The notes under the pieces were generated by a model, which was not told the origin of the DNA, ran no database searches, and saw nothing but the letters and a program-made list of their open reading frames with translations. A DNA stretch of 64,000 nt. It comes from Amphritea opalescens (GTDB taxonomy: Bacteria; Pseudomonadota; Gammaproteobacteria; Pseudomonadales; Balneatricaceae). Position numbers and translations under genes: made by a program. Location: positions 20,841 to 84,840 of the forward strand of contig NZ_RQXW01000018.1 in the NCBI RefSeq assembly GCF_003957515.1, given 5' to 3'. Position 1 is the stretch's first letter. Every line of letters starts with the position of its first letter. Below are positions 8,635-17,866 of the stretch, piece after piece.

Positions 8635-11600
8635 ATGTCAGGGTTCCAGAAAATCCTTAAAGTAAGACGTCACTACAATAAGTGGGTGGCGGATCAGACG
8701 CTGGAAGACTACGCGTTACGTTTCACCGCACGCAAGGGGCGGCACATGAGTATCTCCCGAGTGGGTAAAACGGCACTGGGAGCCGCATCGTTTTTAGCGT
8801 TAGAGGGGTTGGCCGCCGCGGTGACCCTGAGTTATGGCTTTACCAATACCGTGATGGCGATGGTGGCGGTGTGTGTGGTGTTGTTTATTACCGGTTTTCC
8901 GATCGTGTATTACTCGGCCAAGCATGGCTTAGATATCGATCTACTCACACGGGGCGGTGGCTTTGGCTATCTCGGTTCCACTCTAACGTCACTCATCTAT
9001 GCCTCCTTTACCTTTATCTTTTTTGCCATCGAGGCGGCGATTCTAGCCTCGGCCCTGAAAGCCTTATTTGGTATTCCCCTCGCCCTGGGTTATCTCTTTT
9101 GTGCCGTGGCGGTGATTCCGATTGTGACCCACGGTATCACCGCGATCAGCCGGTTTCAGGTGCGCACTCATAATCTCTGGGTGGGGCTGCAGTTGGCGGC
9201 CATCGTTGCCGTGCTGTGGTATGAGTTTGATAGCCTTGAAGGCTGGACCGAGTTCAGCCCAGGGATGGGGGCCACGGCTAGCGGTGAGTTTGACATCATT
9301 ATGTTTGGCGCGGCGGTGTCGGTGTTTTTTGCCCTGTTTGCACAGATAGGTGAGCAGGTGGACTATCTGCGCTTCATGCCGGAAAAAACCGAGGAAAATA
9401 AGCGGCAGTGGTGGTTTTGGTTGATTATTGCCGGCCCTGGTTGGGTGTTCACCGGACTGATCAAGATGCTATTAGGATCGTTTCTGGCCTATCTGGCGAT
9501 TACCCAAGGGATGAGTGTCGTTGAAGCCTCTGATCCTACCTATATGTATCAGCGGGTGTTTCAGTTGATGACCGGTTCACCGGAGATCGCATTACTGCTG
9601 GCCGCCCTGATGGTGGTGGTGTGTCAGATGAAAATCAATGTGACCAACGCTTATGCTGGCTCGATTGCGTGGTCGAACTTCTTTTCACGGTTAACCCATA
9701 GCCACCCAGGGCGGGTTGTCTGGCTGGTGTTTAATGTCACCATCGCGCTGATCTTGATGGAGTTGGGTATCTATCAGGCGCTGGAAGCTATTCTCGGTAT
9801 CTTCGCCATTATCGCGATCAGTTGGTTGGCATCACTGTCGGCGGATCTGTTGATCAATAAACCGCTGGGGTTAAGCCCGCCGGGAATCGAGTTTAAGCGT
9901 GGCCACCTGTACGACATTAATCCCGTAGGGATGGGGTCGATGATTATCTCGACGACCCTCGGGATGCTGAGTTACTTAGGGTTATTTGGTGAAGAAGCCC
10001 GCAATCTCTGTCACTTTGTCAGCCTAATCAGTTGTTTTGTCTGTGTGCCTCTGATCGCTTGGCTAACGGGTGGACGTTACTATATCGCACGACCTAGTGA
10101 CGATCTGAAACAGTTCATTCGCTTAGAGTCGATCTCGGGGGATAGTCGGCAGGTGAGTATTGTCACCTGTGGTATCTGTGAAAATGACTTTGAGCGGGAG
10201 GATATGAGTTTTTGTCCGGCCTATGATTTGCCGATCTGTTCACTCTGCTGTTCGTTGGATGTGCGTTGCTTAGATAGCTGTAAACCAAAGGCGCGACTGT
10301 CACGACAGATACTCGAATTTTTACACCTGCTGTTACCCCGTCGAGCGGTGAAGTGGGTGAGTTCCCGTTTAGGCAAGTTTGTGGCGCTGTTGCTGGTGGT
10401 CAATCTTGTGTTCGGTGCATTGCTGGCGGTTATCTATCGACAACTAGCACCGGAGACCCCAGAGGAAACAGCCCTAGTGCTGCAGACGATCTGGACACTG
10501 TTTTTCACCCTCTTTATCGCGTCAGGTGTGGTGACTTGGTTGTTTTTGTTAACCCATGAAAGCCGTTTGGTGGCACAGCAAGAATCGAATCGCCAGACCA
10601 TGAAACTCACCCGCGAGATCGAAGCCCATGAGCAAACCGATCTCGAACTGCAGCAGGCTAAAGAGTTAGCCGAGCGGGCTAATGCGGCGAAAAGCCGTTA
10701 CCTCTCGGGGATCAGTCATGAGTTACGCACGCCATTACAGTCGATATTGGGTTATGCACAGTTATTACGCGAACGTTCAGAACTGCCGGCGGATCAGCAG
10801 CGGGGCTTGGATATTATCCACCGTAGTGGCCTTTATCTGACTGATCTGATTGAGGGTTTACTGGATATCTCTAAGATTGAAGCGGGCCGTTTAGATCTGC
10901 ATCGCAATCAGGTTAATCTGCCGGAGTTGATTGAGCAACTTGCCGAGATGTTTCGCATGCAGGCACTGCAGAAAGGTATCGCGTTTAACTGCCATATCGC
11001 GACACCGTTGCCGCAGCGGATTGTTACCGATGAAAAACGGCTACGTCAGATTCTGATTAACCTGCTGTCGAATGCGGTGAAATATACACCGAATGGGCGG
11101 GTCGATTTTGATATTCGTTACCGTAATCAGGTGGCGGAGTTTGCGATTCGTGATACCGGCCCAGGCATCGATGAGTACCAGTTGCAGCGAATTTTTGCGC
11201 CGTTTGAACGTATCCGCAACCGAGACACGGCGCATCTTCCGGGTACTGGGCTGGGGCTTACCATCGTCAAACTGCTGACCGAAATCATGGGCGGTGACCT
11301 ACAGGTGGAGAGCGATCCGGGGCAGGGCAGCTGTTTTCGGGTGTCGATGATGTTGCCTTGGGTGAGTAGCGAAGCGCTGACGCCGGTGCTGCAAGAGCAG
11401 CGTATTATTGGTTATGAAGGTTATCAGCAAACACTTTGCTTGGTCGATGATGATCCGGTGTTACGTGGTTTGTTGGCGGATATTCTGATGCCGTTGGGGT
11501 TCAATATTATCGAGGCCCAAGATGCGGATGCCTGTCTATCACTGTTGCAACAGAGTGAGCCGAATCTATTCTTACTGGATATTTCGATGCCGGGTATGTC

Positions 11601-12075
11601 GGGGTTACAGTTGGCCAGTATCCTGCGACAGCGTAAAGTGCCGGGTAAGATTGTGATGTTATCGGCCGATGCCCGAGAGTTATCCGCTGAAGATGAAGGG
11701 CATGGTAGCTATGATGATTATCTGGTTAAACCGGTGGCGAATCATCAACTGCTCGAAGCCTTGGGTCGGCAGCTAGAGTTGAAATGGATCTATCGGGGTG
11801 AATCTGAACCACAACCTAAGGCTGACACGGTGGCCACTGAATCGGCGGTCAGTGCGATAGATCATAGTATTGTGATCATGCAGCCGGATCACCCCTTAAT
11901 ACTGGAATTAAAAAACTGCGCCGAACTTGGTTATCGTAAAGGGGTGATACAGTGTCTTAACGAGATCGAAGGGTTGGACATTCTATCGCTAGGGGCGCTG
12001 AATCATCTGCGGCAACTGAGTGATAACTTCCTGTTTGATAAACTTGTCAGCTGTTTGGAGACTCAGAATCAATGA
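8635..12075 (+). CDS. Hybrid sensor histidine kinase with NCS1-permease-like input domain
   Basis: A 1146-aa membrane protein. Residues about 45-480 form a roughly 12-helix domain resembling purine-cytosine (NCS1) permeases. Residues 512-549 hold eight cysteines (512, 515, 527, 535, 538, 539, 545, 549). Two more membrane helices follow (about 581-603 and 618-640), then a coiled coil, the HisKA H-box SHELRTPLQS (His695), an HATPase domain (NLLSNAVKYT, DTGPGID, GTGLGLTIVK), a receiver domain (VDDDP, phospho-acceptor Asp982), and a tail of about 90 residues that may be a phosphotransfer region. The next gene, a response regulator, overlaps the stop codon. The position before urtABCDE suggests it senses urea or another nitrogen compound through the transporter-like domain (inference). 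Confidence 0.9.
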   Translation: MSGFQKILKVRRHYNKWVADQTLEDYALRFTARKGRHMSISRVGKTALGAASFLALEGLAAAVTLSYGFTNTVMAMVAVCVVLFITGFPIVYYSAKHGLDIDLLTRGGGFGYLGSTLTSLIYASFTFIFFAIEAAILASALKALFGIPLALGYLFCAVAVIPIVTHGITAISRFQVRTHNLWVGLQLAAIVAVLWYEFDSLEGWTEFSPGMGATASGEFDIIMFGAAVSVFFALFAQIGEQVDYLRFMPEKTEENKRQWWFWLIIAGPGWVFTGLIKMLLGSFLAYLAITQGMSVVEASDPTYMYQRVFQLMTGSPEIALLLAALMVVVCQMKINVTNAYAGSIAWSNFFSRLTHSHPGRVVWLVFNVTIALILMELGIYQALEAILGIFAIIAISWLASLSADLLINKPLGLSPPGIEFKRGHLYDINPVGMGSMIISTTLGMLSYLGLFGEEARNLCHFVSLISCFVCVPLIAWLTGGRYYIARPSDDLKQFIRLESISGDSRQVSIVTCGICENDFEREDMSFCPAYDLPICSLCCSLDVRCLDSCKPKARLSRQILEFLHLLLPRRAVKWVSSRLGKFVALLLVVNLVFGALLAVIYRQLAPETPEETALVLQTIWTLFFTLFIASGVVTWLFLLTHESRLVAQQESNRQTMKLTREIEAHEQTDLELQQAKELAERANAAKSRYLSGISHELRTPLQSILGYAQLLRERSELPADQQRGLDIIHRSGLYLTDLIEGLLDISKIEAGRLDLHRNQVNLPELIEQLAEMFRMQALQKGIAFNCHIATPLPQRIVTDEKRLRQILINLLSNAVKYTPNGRVDFDIRYRNQVAEFAIRDTGPGIDEYQLQRIFAPFERIRNRDTAHLPGTGLGLTIVKLLTEIMGGDLQVESDPGQGSCFRVSMMLPWVSSEALTPVLQEQRIIGYEGYQQTLCLVDDDPVLRGLLADILMPLGFNIIEAQDADACLSLLQQSEPNLFLLDISMPGMSGLQLASILRQRKVPGKIVMLSADARELSAEDEGHGSYDDYLVKPVANHQLLEALGRQLELKWIYRGESEPQPKADTVATESAVSAIDHSIVIMQPDHPLILELKNCAELGYRKGVIQCLNEIEGLDILSLGALNHLRQLSDNFLFDKLVSCLETQNQ

Positions 12076-13040
12076 AGATGAGTGACAAGGCGGGAGCTAG
12101 CGCCGCAGATAAACCTGATGACATAAACGGAGAAAAAGCATCCATGAGTAACGATGTGGTGTTAGTGGTGGATGATTCACCCAATGCGTTGAGCCTGATT
12201 AATGATGCACTGGAGGGGGCTGGGTTAGATATTTTAGTAGCCCTCGAAGGTCGGCAAGCGCTCACCATCTGTAAACGAATTCGCCCCGATATTATTTTGA
12301 TGGATGCGGTGATGCCGGTGATGGATGGTTTTGAAACCTGTCGGCAGCTGAAGGCTGATCCTGATTTGGCGACCATCCCGGTGGTCTTCATGACGGGCCT
12401 GACCGATACCGATGATATTGTCCGCGGCCTAGATAGCGGTGGCGTCGACTATCTCACCAAACCGATCAGCCCCAATGAACTGTTAGCTCGCATTCGGGTG
12501 CACTTAGGTAATGCTCGCCAGACCAGCAGTGTCCACAGTGCCTTGGATAGCACAGGTCAGCACCTGCTCACCGTCGGTGATGGTCAGATTCGCTGGGCAA
12601 CCCCCAGAGCCTATTCACTGCTGCATCGGGCAGAAGTGACGGAAGCGGTTCAGGCGGCGTGTTTGCTGCCTCAGATTAACAACTGGCTGGATCATAACCC
12701 CGTAGAGCAGGAACGCATGAAGTTGCGTGATTTAGACTACCCCTTAACGCTCAAGTTGATTGGTTACCAAAGTAGCGGTGAAGTGTTGATGCAGCTAATC
12801 GACGGGCGCAAGCCCACGGGCGCCGATCTGTTAAAGCAAGAGCTTGAACTGACCGAGCGGGAAGCGGAAGTGCTTTTCTGGTTAGCAAACGGTAAAACCA
12901 ATCGCGAGATCGCCGAGATTCTTGAGATCAGACCGCGCACGATTAATAAGCACCTAGAACAGATATTCCCTAAGCTAGGTGTTGAAAACCGTACCGCCGC
13001 GGCGGGAGTGGCGTTGCGGTTGATTGCGAGTCATGAATGA
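12072..13040 (+). CDS. REC-LuxR response regulator
   Basis: Receiver domain (VVDDSPNA; phospho-acceptor in DIILMDAVMP, Asp78 counted from the upstream start; conserved TKP), a middle segment of about 100 residues without a clear family, and a C-terminal LuxR-type helix-turn-helix (LTEREAEVLFWLANGKTNRE). The upstream ATG overlaps the kinase stop by 4 bp. An internal ATG at 12144 has GGAG about 11 nt upstream and starts right at the receiver domain, so it may be the real start (298 aa). Partner of the upstream kinase and probable activator of the urt/ure genes (inference from position). Confidence 0.9.
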   Translation: MKMSDKAGASAADKPDDINGEKASMSNDVVLVVDDSPNALSLINDALEGAGLDILVALEGRQALTICKRIRPDIILMDAVMPVMDGFETCRQLKADPDLATIPVVFMTGLTDTDDIVRGLDSGGVDYLTKPISPNELLARIRVHLGNARQTSSVHSALDSTGQHLLTVGDGQIRWATPRAYSLLHRAEVTEAVQAACLLPQINNWLDHNPVEQERMKLRDLDYPLTLKLIGYQSSGEVLMQLIDGRKPTGADLLKQELELTEREAEVLFWLANGKTNREIAEILEIRPRTINKHLEQIFPKLGVENRTAAAGVALRLIASHE

Positions 13041-13262
13041 GAGCCGTGGCTCAACATTAACCTTGGTGTTGCTGCATCGACGTTAAACCGTGTCGTTAAA
13101 GGTAAGAGTGCTGTCACGCCGGAAATGGCGTTACGGTTATCTAAGGTGCTGGGTAGAACCCCTGAAAGCTGGCTCAGTATGCAAAACAACTTTGAACTTT
13201 CACACGCGAAGCAAAACGTCAATTTAGATAATGTTCAGCCTTTAGATCTAGATGCTGCGTAA
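13041..13262 (+). pseudogene. Headless HigA-type (XRE) antitoxin remnant
   Basis: Directly after the response-regulator stop, and in the same frame, the reading continues as an XRE/HigA-like sequence: NLGVAASTLNRVVKGKSAV, then TPEMALRLSKVLGRTPESWL, then an acidic tail ending at TAA 13260-13262. This is the second half of the helix-turn-helix and the C-terminus of a HigA antitoxin. The N-terminal HPGEVL-type half and any start codon are missing, and no HigB toxin is adjacent. Probably the relic of a toxin-antitoxin module truncated by a deletion that joined it to the regulator gene. Confidence 0.7.
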
Positions 13263-13392
13263 TAAGATATGTCGGTTAGTGGTGTAAGCCCTCAGCGCAT
13301 TAATTTTCAACGTCCTATCTATAGTGCTTAGCTTTGTTTTTTCTAACAAGCGAAACCAAGAGCAACTACCCACAAACGATGAATTCAGCCTT

Positions 13393-13433
13393 ATACGTCA
13401 TTTGACGTATAGGCGTGCGTCAAATGACATATA
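13393..13433. promoter_or_regulatory. Tandem operator-like palindromes upstream of urtA
   Basis: ATACGTCATTTGACGTAT at 13393-13410 is a perfect palindrome with 8-bp arms. A related imperfect copy, GTGCGTCAAATGACATAT, follows at 13416-13433. A third element, TATAGGGGTG-CGTCAAT-CACCCTATA with one offset base, extends to about 13456. The repeats share the GTCA/TGAC core. They are candidates for binding by the REC-LuxR regulator (inference). Confidence 0.55.
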
Positions 13434-13489
13434 GGGGTGCGTCAATCACCCTATACCTAATTCCCCCGTAATTCCCAATAATGGTTCCG

Positions 13490-13504
13490 TGGCTTCAAAC
13501 ATGC
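13490..13504 (+). promoter_or_regulatory. Candidate sigma-54 promoter of urtA
   Basis: TGGCTTCAAACATGC has GG and GC separated by exactly 10 bases, about 59 bp before the urtA start. It departs from the full consensus at several positions, so it is only a candidate. Sigma-54 control would fit a nitrogen-regulated operon. Confidence 0.35.
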
Positions 13505-13562
13505 TCGGAGCTTGAGTTTAGCTCGGCAATAAGAATGACAACTCTCAAGAAGGGAAATAGAT

Positions 13563-14849
13563 ATGAAGATAAAACATCTGGTTACAGGTATTGCCTTGTC
13601 GATGGGCGCAACTGTACTGAGCGTTAGCGCACTCGCGGCTGATACGATCAAAGTAGGTGTACTGCACTCTCTTTCCGGCACCATGGCGATCAGTGAAACA
13701 ACGTTGAAAGATACGGTGTTGATGATGGTTGAAGAGCAGAACAAAAAGGGCGGCTTACTCGGTAAGCAGCTTGAGGCGATTGTTGTTGACCCTGCGTCAA
13801 ACTGGCCTCTGTTTGCTGAGAAAGGCCGTGAGTTGTTAACCCAAGAAAAAGTGGATGTCATTTTTGGTAGCTGGACTTCGGTATCACGTAAGTCTGTTTT
13901 GCCTGTATTGGAAGAACTGAACGGATTGATGTTTTACCCCGTGCAGTATGAAGGTGAAGAATCATCTAAAAACGTGTTCTACACCGGCGCAGCGCCAAAC
14001 CAGCAGGCGATTCCTGCGGTTAACTATCTAAAAGATGATCTTGGGGTTGAGCGTTGGGTGTTAGCGGGGACCGACTATGTTTACCCGCGTACCACCAATA
14101 AAATTTTAGAAGCGTATTTGAAAGCCAATGGTGTGGCTGAAGAAGATATCATGATCAACTACACACCCTTTGGTCATTCTGATTGGCAGTCGATCGTTTC
14201 CGATATTAAGAAGTTCGGTAGCGAAGGCAAGAAAACCGCGGTTGTTTCAACCATTAACGGTGATGCGAATATCCCTTTCTACAAGGAGCTGGGTAACCAA
14301 GGTATCTCTGCTGAAGATATCCCCGTGGTGGCTTTCTCGGTGGGTGAAGAAGAGCTGTCAGGTTTAGATACTAAACCTCTGGTAGGTCATCTAGCGGCAT
14401 GGAACTATTTCCAGAGTGTTGAGAGTGATGCCAATACTGACTTTATCGCAAAATGGAAAGCCTTCACCGGCAATCCTAAGCGCGTCACGAATGACCCGAT
14501 GGAAGCGACCTATATCGGCTTTAAAATGTGGACCCAGGCGGTAGAGAAAGCGGGTACAACCGATGTGGATGCTGTTGAACAGGCGATGATTGGTCAGGAA
14601 ACTGAAAACTTGACCGGTGGTATGGCGTATATGAATAAAAACCACCACCTGAGCAAGCCTGTATTGATCGGTGAAATTCAGGAAGATGGTCAGTTGGAAG
14701 TGGTTTGGGAAACAGAAGGATTGGTGGCCGGTGATGCATGGTCAGACTTTCTGCCAGGTTCTAAAGACCTGATCGCAGATTGGACAGCGCCTATCTCTTG
14801 CGGTAACTACAACACTAAGACTAAGACCTGTTCAGGTCAGACCTATTAA
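13563..14849 (+). CDS. urtA: Urea ABC transporter substrate-binding protein
   Basis: Periplasmic binding protein of 428 aa with a cleavable signal peptide (MKIKHLVTGIALSMG..., cleavage after ALA). The mature start, DTIKVGVLHSLSGTMAISE, is diagnostic for the UrtA/FmdD branch of branched-chain amino-acid type binding proteins, and NWPLFAEKGRELL also fits. It captures urea for the UrtBCDE permease. First gene of the urt operon; a strong terminator follows, so it is probably made in excess over the membrane parts. Confidence 0.96.
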   Translation: MKIKHLVTGIALSMGATVLSVSALAADTIKVGVLHSLSGTMAISETTLKDTVLMMVEEQNKKGGLLGKQLEAIVVDPASNWPLFAEKGRELLTQEKVDVIFGSWTSVSRKSVLPVLEELNGLMFYPVQYEGEESSKNVFYTGAAPNQQAIPAVNYLKDDLGVERWVLAGTDYVYPRTTNKILEAYLKANGVAEEDIMINYTPFGHSDWQSIVSDIKKFGSEGKKTAVVSTINGDANIPFYKELGNQGISAEDIPVVAFSVGEEELSGLDTKPLVGHLAAWNYFQSVESDANTDFIAKWKAFTGNPKRVTNDPMEATYIGFKMWTQAVEKAGTTDVDAVEQAMIGQETENLTGGMAYMNKNHHLSKPVLIGEIQEDGQLEVVWETEGLVAGDAWSDFLPGSKDLIADWTAPISCGNYNTKTKTCSGQTY

Positions 14850-14872
14850 TTTTAGTGCTTAATATTTTCATC

Positions 14873-14904
14873 AGCAGGCTTCGTGATAGAAGCCTGCTCT
14901 TTTT
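14873..14904 (+). terminator. Rho-independent terminator after urtA
   Basis: Perfect 10-bp stem AGCAGGCTTC-GTGATA-GAAGCCTGCT followed by CTTTTTC. It lies between urtA and urtB and probably limits read-through, which would raise UrtA relative to UrtBCDE. Confidence 0.85.
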
Positions 14905-14922
14905 CAAGTTTGAATCAACAGA

Positions 14923-14996
14923 GCTTATAAAAAAAGCTGAATTCAGGCGAGTGTCTTGCCCGTTGATCTCGTCGACTAACAGCCTTTTTTATAAGC
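14923..14996. other. Long inverted repeat in the urtA-urtB gap
   Basis: GCTTATAAAAAAAGCTG (14923-14939) pairs with CAGCCTTTTTTATAAGC (14980-14996) with one mismatch, over a 40-nt loop. This is a second structured element behind the urtA terminator, possibly protecting the urtBCDE mRNA 5' end or acting as a regulator site. Confidence 0.5.
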
Positions 14997-15071
14997 GCTT
15001 TTAATGCGCCCAGTTAGAACGGAATTAAGCACGGATAGTGCTTATCCGCCCTATGTGAACGGAGAACGCCT

Positions 15072-16679
15072 GTGAAATATTTAATGGCCATCTGCGGTTG
15101 TCTGTTGAGCTTACTGGTGAGTACCAGTGCGCTGGCAGCATCGCCGTCCGAGGCTCAGCAGCCTTTGCTGATGCAGCTGACCGAGGTTAAGCTCAGCAAA
15201 GCGTTACCGGTATTACAGCAATTGGAAGCATCGACAGGGGCCGATATGATGCCGCTGTTTAAAACCATGCTGGCCGGTAAACTTTATTATGTAAAAGAGA
15301 GCCGCAGCCTGATTGTGGTATCGAAAGAGCAGGGCGAAACCCGCTATACCGGTCTATTCTCCGCCGCACCGCGCGATGATCTGAGTAAAAAACAGGTCAA
15401 GAAGATCAAAGTTAATAATAAATTGCGGGGCTATCTACGTGAGTCTATTGCACGGATGCAGTTGCATCACTCAGACCCAGAGGTGCGTGTCGAAGCGGTA
15501 CGCTCACTGTTTTCTGACCTAGATGCACCGACCGTTGAATTAATTCGCACCGCACGACTAGATGAACAAAGCCGTTCGGTGCAGGCGGTGATGGATGTGG
15601 CCTTGGCGATGGACCGAGCGGAGCATTCAGAGGATGCCACCGCACGACTTCAGGCGGTGAAAGCTCTCTACGGTAGCCTTGAGCCGGCGGTGCGTAACCA
15701 ACTGACGAAGCTCGCTGAAAATGATCCCTCTGGCAGTGTTCGCAAGGCCGCGCAGAAGGGCTTGGATAAAATTGCTAAACAGGCTGAGCGGTACAACTTT
15801 GTCAATCAGCTGTTTTTTGGCTTGAGCCTTGGCTCGGTATTACTGCTGGCGGCGATCGGTTTGGCGATCACCTTCGGAGTGATGGGGGTCATTAATATGG
15901 CGCACGGCGAGATGATTATGTTGGGGGCTTATACCACCTATGTGGTGCAGTTGATGCTACCCAATATGATTGAGTACTCCCTGTGGATTGCGGTGCCCTT
16001 GGCGTTTATGGTGTCGGGTTTGGCGGGGGTGTTGATCGAGCGATTGGTGATTCGTCACCTACATGGTCGTCCCCTAGAAACCTTGTTGGCGACCTTCGGT
16101 ATTAGTCTTATCTTGCAGCAGTTGGTACGTAGCGTCTTTTCACCGCTGAACCGTCAGGTGGCAACGCCGGATTGGATGAGTGGCTCGATCGAGATCAACC
16201 CACTGCTAAGTCTAACCTTGAATCGTCTTTATATCGTTGCCTTTGCACTGCTGGTGTTTATGTTGCTGCTGCTGGTGTTGAAGAAAACCTCGCTGGGTTT
16301 GAATGTGCGGGCGGTCTCTCAAAATCGTGATATGGCGAAAGCGATGGGTATACGCACCGACCGCGTGGATGCCATGACCTTTGGTTTGGGTTCGGGTATT
16401 GCCGGTATCGCCGGTGTCGCACTGAGTCAGTTGACCAATGTAGGCCCAAATCTGGGGCAAGCCTATATCATCGATTCCTTTATGGTGGTGGTGTTTGGCG
16501 GTGTGGGTAATCTCTGGGGGACGCTGGTGGCGGCGTTTACCTTGGGTATCGCCAATAAGTTTATCGAACCGGTGACCGGCGCAGTACTGGCCAGTATTTT
16601 GGTGTTGGTGTTTATCATTCTGTTTATTCAGAAACGGCCTAAAGGACTGTTTCCTCAGAAAGGGAGGGCGGCAGAATGA
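15072..16679 (+). CDS. urtB: Urea ABC transporter permease UrtB with N-terminal periplasmic domain
   Basis: A 535-aa inner-membrane permease of the LivH family. The C-terminal part (from about residue 245) has the permease helices and the conserved GVMGVINMAHGEMIMLGAYT segment. Before it is a signal peptide (ending SALAAS) and about 200 residues of alpha-helical, HEAT-like repeats (HSDPEVRVEAVRSLF, SRSVQAVMDVALAM, ARLQAVKALYG, SGSVRKAAQKGLDKI). This extension is characteristic of UrtB and absent from LivH. Overlaps urtC by 4 bp. Confidence 0.95.
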   Translation: MKYLMAICGCLLSLLVSTSALAASPSEAQQPLLMQLTEVKLSKALPVLQQLEASTGADMMPLFKTMLAGKLYYVKESRSLIVVSKEQGETRYTGLFSAAPRDDLSKKQVKKIKVNNKLRGYLRESIARMQLHHSDPEVRVEAVRSLFSDLDAPTVELIRTARLDEQSRSVQAVMDVALAMDRAEHSEDATARLQAVKALYGSLEPAVRNQLTKLAENDPSGSVRKAAQKGLDKIAKQAERYNFVNQLFFGLSLGSVLLLAAIGLAITFGVMGVINMAHGEMIMLGAYTTYVVQLMLPNMIEYSLWIAVPLAFMVSGLAGVLIERLVIRHLHGRPLETLLATFGISLILQQLVRSVFSPLNRQVATPDWMSGSIEINPLLSLTLNRLYIVAFALLVFMLLLLVLKKTSLGLNVRAVSQNRDMAKAMGIRTDRVDAMTFGLGSGIAGIAGVALSQLTNVGPNLGQAYIIDSFMVVVFGGVGNLWGTLVAAFTLGIANKFIEPVTGAVLASILVLVFIILFIQKRPKGLFPQKGRAAE

Positions 16680-17866
16680 GTAACGCTATGAATAAAATAA
16701 TGGGTCGTTATACCGGCTGGGCACGCATCAATGGCGAGAGTAAGGTGGCGCCTTTTGTGGTGCTGTTACTGGCCGTCACGGTATTGGCATCGGCTTGTAA
16801 CCTGCTGTTGCCAGCGGGTTCTATGTTTTATGTCTCTACTTACACCATCACCCTGTTAGGCAAGTATCTCTGCTATGCGATGTTGGCATTAGCGGTCGAT
16901 GTTATCTGGGGTTATTGCGGTATTTTGAGTTTAGGACACGGGGCATTCTTCGCCCTAGGCGGTTATGCCATGGGCATGTATCTGATGCGTCAGATCGGTG
17001 ATCGTGGCGTTTATGGCAACCCTGAACTGCCAGACTTTATGGTGTTTCTTAACTGGAACGAATTGCCTTGGTTTTGGCAGGGGATGGATCAATTCTGGTT
17101 AGCCATGTTGATGGTGTTGCTGGTGCCCGGTGTGCTGGCTTTCGTCTTTGGCTGGTTGGCGTTTCGGTCACGGGTGACGGGGGTGTATCTGTCGATTATG
17201 ACGCAAGCACTCACCTATGCGCTGCTGCTGGCTTTTTTCCGTAATGAGATGGGCTTTGGTGGCAATAACGGCCTGACAGATTTTAAAGATATTTTAGGTT
17301 TCGACCTGCAAGCGGATAGCACCCGTGTATCGCTCTTTATCATTACCGCGCTGCTGCTGTGTGGATTGTTGATTTTGAGTAAAAAAATCATGCAGACCCG
17401 TTTCGGTAAAGTCATTGTCGCAGTGCGTGATGGCGAGAGTCGGGCACGCTTTATCGGTTATCGTACCGAACATTACAAAGTATGGTTATTTGTCTATTCA
17501 GCGATGATTGCCGGTATTGCCGGGGCCTTGTATGTCCCTCAGGTGGGCATTATCAATCCGGGTGAGTTCTCGCCGGTTAACTCGATTGAGATTGTTATTT
17601 GGGTCGCTGTCGGAGGGCGAGGCACCCTAATTGGCGCGATTATTGGGGCGATTCTGGTGAACTATGCCAAAACGAAATTCACCGCCATTATGCCCGACGG
17701 CTGGTTGTTCGCTTTAGGCGCGATGTTTGTACTGGTGACCCTTTACCTACCGAAAGGGCTGATGGGGCTACTGTCTCAACTGCAAGGGGATAAACAACCA
17801 ACAGCACCGGTGGATACGCCTTTAGCCAATGATAACCGTGAGCAGAAAAGTGAGGGGCAGGCATGA
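16676..17866 (+). CDS. urtC: Urea ABC transporter permease UrtC
   Basis: LivM-family permease of 396 aa with about ten membrane helices; GYCGILSLGHGAFFALGGYA is the conserved family segment. Pairs with UrtB to form the urea channel of the ABC transporter. ATGA overlaps with urtB upstream and urtD downstream indicate tight translational coupling. Confidence 0.95.
   Translation: MSNAMNKIMGRYTGWARINGESKVAPFVVLLLAVTVLASACNLLLPAGSMFYVSTYTITLLGKYLCYAMLALAVDVIWGYCGILSLGHGAFFALGGYAMGMYLMRQIGDRGVYGNPELPDFMVFLNWNELPWFWQGMDQFWLAMLMVLLVPGVLAFVFGWLAFRSRVTGVYLSIMTQALTYALLLAFFRNEMGFGGNNGLTDFKDILGFDLQADSTRVSLFIITALLLCGLLILSKKIMQTRFGKVIVAVRDGESRARFIGYRTEHYKVWLFVYSAMIAGIAGALYVPQVGIINPGEFSPVNSIEIVIWVAVGGRGTLIGAIIGAILVNYAKTKFTAIMPDGWLFALGAMFVLVTLYLPKGLMGLLSQLQGDKQPTAPVDTPLANDNREQKSEGQA

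Larger units (their letters stand above)
13263..13562 (+). promoter_or_regulatory. urt promoter region
   Basis: 300 bp without a gene, in front of urtA. It contains a cluster of palindromes (13393-13458) and a sequence with the GG-N10-GC spacing of a sigma-54 promoter (13490-13504), both listed separately. AAGAAGGG lies about 9 nt before the urtA ATG. Confidence 0.6.

Noticed and set aside
13041..13262. Functional higBA toxin-antitoxin module
   Set aside because: No start codon, first half of the DNA-binding domain missing, no toxin gene adjacent.
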